A DNA stretch of 64,000 nucleotides from Bacillota bacterium (GTDB taxonomy: Bacteria; Bacillota; Bacilli; Paenibacillales; NBRC-103111). How positions within the stretch are numbered: the first letter of the stretch is position 1; every line of letters begins with the position of its first letter. The notes below the pieces were generated by a model that saw only the letters and a program-made list of their open reading frames with translations, was not told where the DNA came from and did no database searches. A program made the position numbers and the translations under genes. Location of the stretch: the NCBI GenBank assembly GCA_023386955.1, contig JAEWIS010000024.1, forward strand, positions 120,161-184,160, in the 5' to 3' direction. This document shows, piece by piece, positions 18,593 to 27,224 of this stretch.

Positions 18593-18621
18593 ACAGCCGC
18601 TCTAAAGGGAGCGGCTGTTTT
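18593..18621 (+). terminator. Rho-independent terminator after the SDR gene
   Basis: ACAGCCGCTC (18593-18602) and GAGCGGCTGT (18609-18618) form a perfect ten-base stem with a six-base loop, followed by TTTT. Confidence 0.88.
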
Positions 18622-18685
18622 CGTGGGGGCCGGCCCTTCCGAAGGGAATTCCGGCAAGCTCTTTTCCCGAGAGGAGGAAGGGCCT

Positions 18686-18691
18686 TATAAT
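18686..18691 (+). promoter_or_regulatory. Probable -10 box of the LiaS-like kinase operon
   Basis: A perfect TATAAT, 22 bp before the TTG start of the kinase. The corresponding -35 region (about 18663-18668) is poor, which would fit an activator-dependent or weak promoter. Confidence 0.5.
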
Positions 18692-18712
18692 GGGAGAAGG
18701 AGGGACGATCCT

Positions 18713-19909
18713 TTGAATAAAAAAACTCCGGGCCTGGACACCATCCACGACCTGTTCGCCACCAGACTTCCGATATTAATTTGGGTATCCATGGTTTATG
18801 TGGGGACGGTGATCCTGCAATTCTTGAATGAACCCCTGATCTTGCAGGCTTGTGTGTTTACCGGCTTGTTTACGGTTCATGTTTTGCTGCATTGGAATGT
18901 ATACCGGATCACCGCAAAACAATACTGGTTTTATTTTTCTATCCAGGCTGTGCTGATCTATCTGTGCGCCATTCTGATGCCGGGAGGCTACCAGGTGGTG
19001 CTCATCGGGCTCCTTCCGGTGATGATTGCCCAGAGTCTGGGCTTTTCCTTCCGGCTCAAGCGTATTCTGTTTGTTTCCGTCATCAGCCTTTTCCTGTTTT
19101 TTGATGCGGCCTTGACCATCCATGATACAGGTGAGCTGATCGTGTTTTTACCGCTTTTTGCGTTGATGCTGATTATCGTCATTGCGTATGGGATCTTATT
19201 CTTCCGCCAGGTCCAGGAGCGGCTGCGCATCCAGAGCTTCCTGCATGAGCTCGAGGAGGCCCATTCCAAGGTGGAGGAGCTGACCTTGTCCAATGAGCGG
19301 CAGCGGATGGCCCGGGATCTCCACGACACGCTGGCGCAGGGAGTGGCGGGGATGATCATGCAGCTGGAGGCTGCGGATGCCCACATGACCCAGGGGAACG
19401 GGGAGCGGGCCCAGGGGATTGTCAGACAAGCCCAGCAGCAGGCACGGCGGACCTTGGCCGAAGCGCGGAGAGCGATTGATGACCTGCGGCGCAAATCCGG
19501 CCCCGATCTGGATTTTCGGGAAGCGGTGGCGGAGGAAGTGCGCCATTTCCGTGAGGCTACCGGAATTCCGGTCGAAGCGGAGGTGAAGCTCACACGGCCA
19601 ATATCCGGACTTGTGATGGAGCACAGCCTGCATATGGTGAGGGAGGGCTTCACCAATATCGCCCGGCATGCCAGGGCCAGTGAGGTCCGGCTTGGGCTGT
19701 CCGACCGGAACGGTGTGCTGCAGATAGAAATTACGGACAACGGCAAAGGCTTTCAGGCGGCGGATATCGGCAAGGACGCAGGCCACTACGGCCTTCTGGG
19801 CATACGGGAGCGGGCCAGGCTGATGGGCGGGGACATGACGGTGTCCAGCACGGGAAAAGGAACGGCGATGCAGGTCACCATACCATTGGATGAAAGTGAG
19901 AAACCATGA
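18713..19909 (+). CDS. Sensor histidine kinase, HisKA_3 (NarX/LiaS/DesK) type
   Basis: Membrane kinase of 398 residues. About five to six hydrophobic helices occupy residues 20-165 with almost no extracellular loops, so it probably senses a membrane-associated signal. A coiled segment leads to the HisKA_3 box, with the phospho-acceptor His near residue 204 (ARDLHDTLAQGVAGM), followed by the HATPase domain (EGFTNIARHARASEV, ITDNGKGF, YGLLGIRERARLMGG). The start is the TTG at 18713, about eight bases after AAGGAGGG; upstream in-frame codons overlap the SDR gene. The stop overlaps the response-regulator ATG. The target regulon is unknown. Confidence 0.9.
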   Translation: MNKKTPGLDTIHDLFATRLPILIWVSMVYVGTVILQFLNEPLILQACVFTGLFTVHVLLHWNVYRITAKQYWFYFSIQAVLIYLCAILMPGGYQVVLIGLLPVMIAQSLGFSFRLKRILFVSVISLFLFFDAALTIHDTGELIVFLPLFALMLIIVIAYGILFFRQVQERLRIQSFLHELEEAHSKVEELTLSNERQRMARDLHDTLAQGVAGMIMQLEAADAHMTQGNGERAQGIVRQAQQQARRTLAEARRAIDDLRRKSGPDLDFREAVAEEVRHFREATGIPVEAEVKLTRPISGLVMEHSLHMVREGFTNIARHARASEVRLGLSDRNGVLQIEITDNGKGFQAADIGKDAGHYGLLGIRERARLMGGDMTVSSTGKGTAMQVTIPLDESEKP

Positions 19910-20562
19910 GCCAGTACAATATAATGATTGTGGATGACCATTTGGTGGTCAGGGAAGGCTTGAAGCTGATTTTGGAAACGGGGGAGCAGTTCCGGATTGC
20001 CGGTGAGGCGGAGAATGGCCAGCAGGCCCTGGACCTGGTGGAAGCTGTTAACCCGGATGTGATCCTGATGGATCTGAACATGCCGGTGATGTCCGGCCTG
20101 CAGGCGATGGAGGAGCTGAAACGGAGGAATAACCCCACCCCGGTCATTATCCTCACCACCTACAACGAGGATGAGCTGATGATCAAGGGTTTGGCGCTGG
20201 GAGCAAAAGGCTACCTGCTGAAGGATACCGGCCGGGAGAATCTGTTCCGGAATATCGAATCGGCAGTACGCGGCGAAACGCTGCTGTCGGCGGATATTAT
20301 GGAGCGTGTCATGAATGCCCGGATGCAGCAGCAGGAGGCGGCCAAACCCGCCGCGTCCGGCGCGGGACCCCTCAGTGAGCGGGAAACTTACATTCTTCAA
20401 TGTGTGGCCCGGGGGTTTAAAAGCAAGGAAATCGCCTATGAGCTGGGGATTGCCGAACGGACGGTCAAGGCCCACCTGACCAGTATTTACAACAAGCTGG
20501 GGGTGGATTCCCGGCCGCAGGCGGTAGCCCTGGCCCTCGAGCGGGGAATCTTACAGAATTAG
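19906..20562 (+). CDS. Response regulator, REC + LuxR-type HTH (NarL/LiaR family)
   Basis: A 218-residue DNA-binding response regulator. The receiver domain has VDDH near the N-terminus, phospho-acceptor Asp about residue 54 (VILMDLNMPVMSG) and Lys in KGYLLKD. A short linker follows, then the LuxR-type HTH of residues 155-215 (LSERETYILQCVARGFKSKE, then ELGIAERTVKAHLTSIYNKL). It is translationally coupled to the kinase (ATGA), so the two form one signalling pair. NarL-type operators are not obvious nearby. Confidence 0.93.
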   Translation: MSQYNIMIVDDHLVVREGLKLILETGEQFRIAGEAENGQQALDLVEAVNPDVILMDLNMPVMSGLQAMEELKRRNNPTPVIILTTYNEDELMIKGLALGAKGYLLKDTGRENLFRNIESAVRGETLLSADIMERVMNARMQQQEAAKPAASGAGPLSERETYILQCVARGFKSKEIAYELGIAERTVKAHLTSIYNKLGVDSRPQAVALALERGILQN

Positions 20563-20568
20563 ACTGGA

Positions 20569-20596
20569 AGCAGCCTGCCGCGGGCTGCTTTTTTTC
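20569..20596 (+). terminator. Rho-independent terminator after the NarL-type regulator
   Basis: AGCAGCC (20569-20575) pairs with GGCTGCT (20583-20589) around a short loop and is followed by seven T. Confidence 0.88.
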
Positions 20597-20613
20597 ATGG
20601 CTTCATTTTCCTC

Positions 20614-20644
20614 TTGCACACGAATGTGCGTTCGTGTATATAAT
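20614..20644 (+). promoter_or_regulatory. LexA-controlled promoter of the Y-family polymerase
   Basis: ACACGAA (20618-20624) and TTCGTGT (20631-20637) form a perfect palindrome. Its core, CGAAT-GTGC-GTTCG at 20621-20634, differs by one base from the Firmicute LexA/DinR box CGAAC-N4-GTTCG. It lies between TTGCAC (20614-20619, -35) and TATATA/TATAAT (20637-20644, -10), where LexA would block RNA polymerase. Confidence 0.82.
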
Positions 20645-20709
20645 AAGAACATATATTCTCTATCCGAAGAAGAAGCCGCATTGCGGAAATTGGGGAGGCG
20701 AACATCATT

Positions 20710-21978
20710 GTGCAGCAAGCAGCAGGAGACCGCACCATATTCCTCATTGACGCCCAATCCTTCTATGCCAGCGTGGAAAAGACGGGAAGGCCCGAGCTGG
20801 CCGGCCGCCCGGTAGCCATCGGCGATCCCGAGCGCCCGTCAGGGATTATTCTGGCCGCATGCCCCGTCGCCAAGAAGAAGGGGGTGACCACGGCAGAGCG
20901 GATTAACCAGGCCCGGAGCAAATGTCCCGAGCTGGTGGTGATCCGTCCCCGGATGCACCGGTATATCCAGGTATCCCTGTTGCTCACCGGGATTTTCGAA
21001 TGCTACACGGATCAGGTGGAGCCGTATTCCATCGACGAGCAGTTTCTCGACGTAACGGGCTCCTTGGCCCTGTTCGGCTCCGCCGAGTCCTTGGCCCGGG
21101 AGATTCAAACCCGCATCCTGCTGTCTACAGGCGTGTGGTGCCGGGTGGGCATCGGCCCGACGAAGATCCTGGCCAAGATGGCCACGGACAACTTCGCCAA
21201 GCGCAACCCCGAAGGGCTGTTCCGGCTAGATGCCGCCAATCTGGAGGAGGCGCTGTGGCCCCTGCCGGTCCACCATATGTTTATGACCGCCTCCCGGATG
21301 ACGCGGCATTTTATGCGGATGGGCCTTCCTTTGATCGGGGATATCGCCCGGCTGGAGCTGGCGGACTTCAAACGCCGCCTGCGCAGCGAAATGGGCAAAC
21401 AAAGCGACATCCAGGCGGAGTATTATTGGCAGACGGCCCGGGGCATCGATCCGAGCCCTGTGGTGCCCAGCATCCGCAAGCCGCTGAAGGGCATCAGCCA
21501 CGGCAAGGCACTGCGGGCCAGCCTGTATAAGAACCGCGAGGATATCGAGGTGGTGCTGCTGGAGCTGGTTGTGGAGGTGTGCCGCAGAGCCCGGCAGCAT
21601 GGGCAGATGGGGCGGGTCATTGCGGTTGGCGCGGTGGAAACGGACGGGGAGCGCAGCGGCGGCTTCCAACGGCAGATGACACTGCCCCAGCCCACCTCGC
21701 TGACCCATGAGACGGCGGAGGCGGTGCTGGCGCTGTTCCGGCGGCATTGGGGCGGTTTGCCGGTGACCAGGCTTATGGTGATGCTCATGGACCTGTCGCC
21801 GGATGATACGGATCAATTGACGCTGTTCGCCGACCGCACCCGCCTGTACCGTCTGGAGCGGACGCTGGACACCATTAAGGACCAATACGGCAGCGCCGCC
21901 ATTGTGCGGGCCTCCTCCTTCCTGGACAGTGGAGTAGCCAAGGAGCGGGCGGAGCAGATCGGGGGTCATTACCGATGA
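20710..21978 (+). CDS. Y-family DNA polymerase (UvrX/YqjW-like translesion polymerase)
   Basis: A 422-residue error-prone polymerase. The palm residues are visible: FLIDAQSFYASVE near the N-terminus holds the first catalytic Asp, and YSIDEQFLDVTG around residue 110 supplies the Asp-Glu pair. A GIGPTKILAKMATDNFAK segment follows, then the thumb and the little-finger domain to the end. It resembles the UvrX/YqjW branch rather than DinB. The start is GTG 20710, after GGGGAGG. A LexA box in its promoter predicts SOS induction. Its stop overlaps the start of the next gene, so the two products are probably made together. Confidence 0.9.
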   Translation: MQQAAGDRTIFLIDAQSFYASVEKTGRPELAGRPVAIGDPERPSGIILAACPVAKKKGVTTAERINQARSKCPELVVIRPRMHRYIQVSLLLTGIFECYTDQVEPYSIDEQFLDVTGSLALFGSAESLAREIQTRILLSTGVWCRVGIGPTKILAKMATDNFAKRNPEGLFRLDAANLEEALWPLPVHHMFMTASRMTRHFMRMGLPLIGDIARLELADFKRRLRSEMGKQSDIQAEYYWQTARGIDPSPVVPSIRKPLKGISHGKALRASLYKNREDIEVVLLELVVEVCRRARQHGQMGRVIAVGAVETDGERSGGFQRQMTLPQPTSLTHETAEAVLALFRRHWGGLPVTRLMVMLMDLSPDDTDQLTLFADRTRLYRLERTLDTIKDQYGSAAIVRASSFLDSGVAKERAEQIGGHYR

Positions 21979-22445
21979 GCCGGCTGGACGGAAATGAAAG
22001 GTGGAATTCGAAAATGCTGTTGACCGAGCATCAGGAGCAGTATGACCGGCGCCATGAGCCGGCGGGGACCCGGCCTACCGCTGAGGAGTTCACCCTTGTG
22101 CGGGATTCGGTGGTGCTGAAGAACATGCAGATTATGGTGGAGCGCAGCCTGGAGGAGATCGGCCTGTCCTCCCACCTCTTCAAGAAGCTGTACACCGCCG
22201 TCACCCAGCTGGTGATGAACCGGATCAGCCGGGAGCTGTATGCGCTGCAGCGGGAGATGAAGAAGCGGAACCTGAGGATGACCACCGACGAGCAGGCGGA
22301 TAACGTGCTGTATTACCGCTTCATCTGCAGAGGCTACGAGGACCGCTTCGGAATCATGCGGGAGGCCCTGCGGGCGGAGATCAGCGTCCGGCTGGGCGCT
22401 ATGGTAACGGAACTTTTGTCGGAGCTTAAACAGAAGGCGGATTGA
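21975..22445 (+). CDS. Unknown protein coupled to the Y-family polymerase
   Basis: A 156-residue, soluble, mostly alpha-helical and highly charged protein (RREMKKR-like clusters, Arg/Glu-rich) with no signal peptide or membrane segment. I do not recognise a family. Its ATG overlaps the polymerase stop (ATGA), so it shares the LexA-controlled transcript. In Bacillus, UvrX and YqjW are likewise encoded with small partner proteins (YolD, YqzH), but no clear similarity to either is visible by eye. The position suggests an accessory or control role in translesion synthesis; that is inference from context. Confidence 0.75.
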   Translation: MSRLDGNERWNSKMLLTEHQEQYDRRHEPAGTRPTAEEFTLVRDSVVLKNMQIMVERSLEEIGLSSHLFKKLYTAVTQLVMNRISRELYALQREMKKRNLRMTTDEQADNVLYYRFICRGYEDRFGIMREALRAEISVRLGAMVTELLSELKQKAD

Positions 22446-22571
22446 AGGACAGTTATTCGCCAAAATCATAGCCGGCCCTTAATGGATCGCTCCAATCGAC
22501 AGTGGTTCTTCCGCTGCCGCTCCCCTTACACTGAAGGTGTTAACATGCAACCTGAAGGGAGATAAGGGAGG

Positions 22572-24641
22572 ATGGACAAGAAGCATGATTTGCTCCGCTT
22601 TAAGCCGGCGGTCCTTCTGCACGGTGCTGACTATAATCCTGAGCAGTGGCTGGATGAACCGGAGGTGCTGCAGGAGGATATCCGGCTCATGTGCCAGGCG
22701 TCCTGCAATGTGATGGCCGTGGGCATCTTCGCCTGGGCGGCACTGGAGCGGGAGGAGGGTGTTTTCACCTTCGGCTGGCTGGACGAGACCCTGGACCGGC
22801 TGGCGGCAGGCGGTCTGAAGGTTTGGCTGGCCACCCCCAGCGGGGCCAGGCCCCCATGGCTCGCGGCCCAATATCCCGAGGTGATGCGGGTGGGCCCGGA
22901 CCGGGTGCGCCGTTTATTCGGCATACGCCACAACCATTGCTACACCTCACCGGTATACCGGCAAAAGGTTACGGAGATCAACGGACGGCTGGCGGAGCGG
23001 TATGCCCGGCATCCGGCGGTCTTGGGCTGGCATGTATCCAACGAATACGGCGGGGAATGCCACTGCACTCTGTGTCAGGATGAGTTCCGCCTTTGGCTGC
23101 AGAACCGCTACGGCTCTTTGGATGCTCTCAACAAAGCATGGTGGACTGCCTTCTGGTCCCGCACCTACACGGATTGGCATCAGATCGAATCTCCGGCTCC
23201 ACACGGCGAGCACATCCTGCACGGGATGAACCTGGATTGGCGGCGGTTTGTTACCGACCGTACCGTGGATTTCTGCCTCCACGAAATGGCACCGCTGCGC
23301 AAGGCCAATCCGGAGCTGCCTGTCACCACCAATATGATGGGGCTGTATGACGGTCTGGATTACCGCCGGTTTGTACCGCATTTGGACGTTCTCTCCTGGG
23401 ACTCCTATCCCGCCTGGCACGAAAAAACGGATGAGAGTGAAGCGGCGCTGGCTGTTTCCTTCCAGCATGACCTGTTCCGTTCCATGAAGGGCCGACCCTT
23501 TGTGCTGATGGAAAGCACCCCCAGCACCACCAACTGGCAGCCCGCAAGCAAGCTCAAGCGGCCGGGCTTGCACCGTTTGTCTTCCCTTCAGGCCATCGCC
23601 CACGGCGCTGATGCGGTGCAATATTTCCAGTGGCGGAAAAGCCGGGGAGCCAGCGAGAAATTCCACGGCGCTGTTGTGGACCATGCCGGCCGGGAGGACA
23701 CCCGGGTGTTCCGCGAGGTGGCGGAGCTGGGTGCAGCCATGAAGCGTCTGGCGGCTGTGACAGGGTCGGGTACGGAGGCGAAAGCTGCCATTCTGTTCGA
23801 TTGGGATAACAAGTGGGCGGTGGAGAATGCCCAGGGACCCCGCAATGGCGGCCTGCATTACGAGGAGACCCTGTATGCCCACTACCGTCCGTTCTGGCAG
23901 CATGGTGTTGCCGTGGACGTGGCAGGAGCCGGCTCCGATTTCTCCGCTTACCGGCTGGTTGTGGCCCCTATGCTCTATCTGTGCCGGGAAGAGACGGCAG
24001 CGAAGCTGGAGCGCTTCGTGGAATCGGGGGGCATCCTGGTAGTCACCTATTGGTCCGGCATCGTTGGGGAGTCCGACCTGTGCCATACGGGAGGGTTTCC
24101 CGGTCCTCTGCGGAGGCTCCTCGGTATATGGGCGGAGGAGATCGACGGGCTGCAGGATGGGGAGACCAATAGGATTTCACTGCTGGACGGCAACGGACTT
24201 GGACTTTCCGGGGAATACGCCTGCTCCGAGCTGTGCGAGCGGATCCACCCGGAAGGGGCGGAGACGCTGGCCGTCTATAAGGAGGATTTCTATGCGGGCA
24301 TGCCGGCGCTGACGGTGAACCTGCGGGGACAAGGCAAGGCGTATTATCTGGCGGCCCGTATGGAGGCGGCTTTCCATGAAGCATTTTATGCCTCGCTGAT
24401 CAATAACGCAGGACTGCGCCGCGCCACAGGCACCCGTCTGCCGGATGGCGTCACCGCCCAGGTACGCGTCAACGGGCCGGAGGAATATGTATTCCTGCTG
24501 AACTTCAACAAGGAGCAGCAGGAGGTGATGCTGGCAGGCCCTGCCTGCCGCGACGCCGAGACGGGTATGGCGGTGGAGGAGGGAACGCTCTGGCTGGACG
24601 GCTATGGGGCCCGGGTTCTCAGCCGGGCCAGATGCCTCTAA
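22572..24641 (+). CDS. Beta-galactosidase, glycoside hydrolase family 42
   Basis: A 689-residue enzyme of normal GH42 length. The barrel opens with LLHGADYNPEQWLDEPEV; acid/base Glu158 is in GWHVSNEYGG and nucleophile Glu314 in VLMESTPS. The Cys cluster CHCTLCQDEF of the zinc-binding GH42 group follows the acid/base residue. A trimerisation-type domain and a small beta domain complete the protein. No signal peptide, so it would hydrolyse imported beta-galactosides. GAAGGGAG lies at suitable distance before the ATG. It is a single gene: its upstream neighbour is an SOS operon and a bidirectional terminator follows. TTACAC-N5-GTGTTAA about 25 bp upstream is a weak candidate operator. Confidence 0.94.
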   Translation: MDKKHDLLRFKPAVLLHGADYNPEQWLDEPEVLQEDIRLMCQASCNVMAVGIFAWAALEREEGVFTFGWLDETLDRLAAGGLKVWLATPSGARPPWLAAQYPEVMRVGPDRVRRLFGIRHNHCYTSPVYRQKVTEINGRLAERYARHPAVLGWHVSNEYGGECHCTLCQDEFRLWLQNRYGSLDALNKAWWTAFWSRTYTDWHQIESPAPHGEHILHGMNLDWRRFVTDRTVDFCLHEMAPLRKANPELPVTTNMMGLYDGLDYRRFVPHLDVLSWDSYPAWHEKTDESEAALAVSFQHDLFRSMKGRPFVLMESTPSTTNWQPASKLKRPGLHRLSSLQAIAHGADAVQYFQWRKSRGASEKFHGAVVDHAGREDTRVFREVAELGAAMKRLAAVTGSGTEAKAAILFDWDNKWAVENAQGPRNGGLHYEETLYAHYRPFWQHGVAVDVAGAGSDFSAYRLVVAPMLYLCREETAAKLERFVESGGILVVTYWSGIVGESDLCHTGGFPGPLRRLLGIWAEEIDGLQDGETNRISLLDGNGLGLSGEYACSELCERIHPEGAETLAVYKEDFYAGMPALTVNLRGQGKAYYLAARMEAAFHEAFYASLINNAGLRRATGTRLPDGVTAQVRVNGPEEYVFLLNFNKEQQEVMLAGPACRDAETGMAVEEGTLWLDGYGARVLSRARCL

Positions 24642-24703
24642 GGGAACTGAGAGACCCCTACCGGGGAAAAAACGGCTGGCTCCCGCGGTAACCGACGCAA
24701 AAC

Positions 24704-24734
24704 ACCCCCAACCATATCCAGGTTGGGGGTTCGT
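24704..24734. terminator. Bidirectional terminator between convergent genes
   Basis: ACCCCCAACC (24704-24713) and GGTTGGGGGT (24721-24730), a perfect ten-base stem with a seven-base loop. T-rich sequence follows on the plus side (TCGTTT) and AAAA precedes it for the minus side. It separates the GH42 gene from the solute-binding-protein gene. Confidence 0.85.
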
Positions 24735-24778
24735 TTGCAACGGTCAAAACCGGCGTGGGGTTGCTTCTATAAAGCACA

Positions 24779-26260
24779 TCACTTCAAGCTTTGCGCCTTC
24801 AGCCAGGTATCCAGCTGCTTCTGCTGTTCGGCAATGAACTTATCGATGCCCGCGTTTTTCTGGGCTTCGATATACTTGGGCAAATAGACGTTGGGGTCGA
24901 CGGAGCCGGACTGCAGTGCCTTGGCAAATTCCTGGGTTACTGCGGTCAGGTTGGCCATTTCGGTTTTGACGGGCTCGTTATTGAATTTATAGCCGAAAAC
25001 CGGCGGGCGTTTGGCGGACATGTTCAGCTCCTGTGTTTTGGTCCAGGTGTCGGGAGCCTGCCCTTCCTTCAGGTAGCTGATCAGGGAATTGCCCATAACC
25101 CACGCTTCCGCACTATAGCCGCTTTTCTCGATTTTTTTGATCGTATTCTGACCGACCACTTGATAATGCTTTCCTTCGATTCCGTAGGAGAGCATGTTCA
25201 TCAGCGCCGGATCGGTATTGACCAGCTCCAGTAATTGAAGCGCTTTCTCAGGATGCTTGGATTTGCGGTTGATGGCCGTCATGGTGTCCAATACACCGGT
25301 AAATTCCGGTTCGGATATGCGGACATAGACCACTTCGTTGTTGCCGAATTTGGCGAACTCCTCCACTTCCCCGCCGGGTTTCATCACCGTATCCCAGCCT
25401 ACGGCTACCTTTCCGGTTTTACGCAAATCCGGCAGGGTGGTCAATGTGGCATCATCGGTATAAATATACCCCTTCTCGTACCAGCGGCGCTGGCGTTCGA
25501 TGAACGACTTGTATTCCGGTGATTCCACGGTATTGACGATCTTGTAATTGGGATCATTGACGCGGAAGCCTTCCCGTGCAAACCCCCACAGCTTGCCGTA
25601 ATCGAACATGTTGGTGGAACCGGCAATGGGGATAATGCCCGGCTCATTGGCCTTGATGATTTCCAGCACCGGCTCAATATCGGCCTGCGTTTTGATTTTG
25701 GAGACATCGATCTTGTATTTGTCAATAAACCGCTTCTGTATGATAAAACCCTCCGCTTTGGCGGCAACCTGATAGTTGGGAACGGCCCATATCTTGCCTG
25801 CCAACATGGTATCCGTCCAGGCCAGCTCAGGCATGGCCGCTTTAAGCTTAGGTGTTTTCTCCAGAAGCGTATCCAGATCCAGATAAGCCCCTTTCAGCAC
25901 ACGGTTGGTATAGTCGCCGCCGCCCCATCTTGCCGTCCACGCCAGGTCAAAATTCTCGCCGGCAGCCAGCATAGTGTTCATCTTCTGTCCATAGGCCGAC
26001 TCAATAATGGGCATCAGCTTGACCGTGGCGTTGATCTTCGGCTGGATATAGGCATTGACGGCGTTCTGTACGGCCGGAAGATCGGTAGGCATTTCATAAA
26101 CGATGTAGTACCAGGTAAGCTCTACCGGCTTTTCCTCCACTTTGGTTGATGAGGCGGGAGAGGGGCTGCTGCTGTTTTCCTGGGTACAAGCGGTGGCAGC
26201 CAGCATCACAGCCAGGCAGAGCATGATGGTGCGGATCATTGCAAAACTCCATTTTTTCAT
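24779..26260 (-). CDS. CUT1 ABC transporter solute-binding lipoprotein
   Basis: A 493-residue extracellular binding protein anchored as a lipoprotein: positively charged N-terminus, hydrophobic stretch and lipobox ATAC with Cys at about residue 25, then a Ser/Pro-rich linker. The mature part has the bilobed pattern of large LplA/YtcQ-type binding proteins (ENFDLAWTARWGGGDYTN; PEKALQLLELVNTDPALMNM near the middle). The start is preceded by AAGGGAGG. It is the last gene of a minus-strand operon with two permeases, completing an oligosaccharide importer apart from its ATPase. Ligand unknown; the neighbouring beta-helix and GH2 genes suggest a plant-type polysaccharide fragment. Confidence 0.93.
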   Translation of the reverse strand: MKKWSFAMIRTIMLCLAVMLAATACTQENSSSPSPASSTKVEEKPVELTWYYIVYEMPTDLPAVQNAVNAYIQPKINATVKLMPIIESAYGQKMNTMLAAGENFDLAWTARWGGGDYTNRVLKGAYLDLDTLLEKTPKLKAAMPELAWTDTMLAGKIWAVPNYQVAAKAEGFIIQKRFIDKYKIDVSKIKTQADIEPVLEIIKANEPGIIPIAGSTNMFDYGKLWGFAREGFRVNDPNYKIVNTVESPEYKSFIERQRRWYEKGYIYTDDATLTTLPDLRKTGKVAVGWDTVMKPGGEVEEFAKFGNNEVVYVRISEPEFTGVLDTMTAINRKSKHPEKALQLLELVNTDPALMNMLSYGIEGKHYQVVGQNTIKKIEKSGYSAEAWVMGNSLISYLKEGQAPDTWTKTQELNMSAKRPPVFGYKFNNEPVKTEMANLTAVTQEFAKALQSGSVDPNVYLPKYIEAQKNAGIDKFIAEQQKQLDTWLKAQSLK

Positions 26261-26296
26261 CTGATGACCTCCCTTAGGGAATCGGTGCTTGATTGG

Positions 26297-27202
26297 TCAG
26301 CCCTTTAAGGAGCCGACGGTTAACCCTTGCACGAAATAACGCTGGAACATCGGGAAGATAAACATCATCGGTCCGACAGCGAGAATGGCCATGGCCATGC
26401 GGGCAGACAAGGTCGGGAAATTGCTGGTGTCCACATCGACGAAACGGACAAAGTCGCTGTTGGAGGTCAAGTAATTGATATTCTCCATCATACGTACCAG
26501 CAGAAGCTGAATGGGGACGAGCTTTTCATTGTTGATATAGAGGAGTGCCGGAAACCAGGAATTCCAATACCCGAAGGATATGAACAGCCCGAGTGTGGCC
26601 AACGCCGGTGTGGACAGCGGCAGGATGATCCTGAAGAATATCCGCAGCTCTCGCGCTCCGTCTACCTTGGCCGACTCGATGATCTCCGGAGGCAGCTTGA
26701 CCAGGAAGCCGCGCATAATGAGAATGTTGAAGGGGCTGACGAGAGTAGGGACAATCAGCACCCAGATGGTGTCGCTGAGATGCAGGTATTGCGTAATCAG
26801 AATATACGAGGGTACCAGACCGCCATTAAACAGCATGGTAAAAAAGATAAAGAAGGTGGCGTACGGGCCATATGCAAAATTGCGGCGGGAGATCACGTAG
26901 CCCAGCATAGCTGTAATCAAAAGAGCCAGGACGGTACCGCAAACGGTAACAAAGGCTGTAACTCCATAAGCCCGCAGCAAAACCAGCGGAGACTCGAAAA
27001 TATAGCTGTAAGCCTTGGTTGTAAACACCTTGGGAATAAAGCTGTACCCAAACTCTGTGATGGCGGTTTCCTCTGTGAAGGAAACGGCAATAACAAGCAG
27101 CAGCGGAGCAATCATGCAGACAGCAAGTACAATGAACAGCGTGTGAATCAGGAATTCTACCGGGTTGAAGGATTTTTTGGGATGACCGGCGGATGTGTTC
27201 AC
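26297..27202 (-). CDS. CUT1 ABC transporter permease (LplC/YtcP type)
   Basis: A membrane protein of about 301 residues with six helices. The coupling loop is IIESAKVDGARELRIFF around residue 195, and the protein ends in the typical GLTVGSLKG. I chose the GTG at 27202 because AGGAGG lies five bases before it; an in-frame ATG at 27262 would overlap the upstream permease. The next gene downstream, 36 bp away, is the binding protein. It pairs with the permease encoded at 27225-28193. Confidence 0.92.
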   Translation of the reverse strand: MNTSAGHPKKSFNPVEFLIHTLFIVLAVCMIAPLLLVIAVSFTEETAITEFGYSFIPKVFTTKAYSYIFESPLVLLRAYGVTAFVTVCGTVLALLITAMLGYVISRRNFAYGPYATFFIFFTMLFNGGLVPSYILITQYLHLSDTIWVLIVPTLVSPFNILIMRGFLVKLPPEIIESAKVDGARELRIFFRIILPLSTPALATLGLFISFGYWNSWFPALLYINNEKLVPIQLLLVRMMENINYLTSNSDFVRFVDVDTSNFPTLSARMAMAILAVGPMMFIFPMFQRYFVQGLTVGSLKG

Positions 27203-27224
27203 AGGTATCCTCCTTTCTGGAAGT

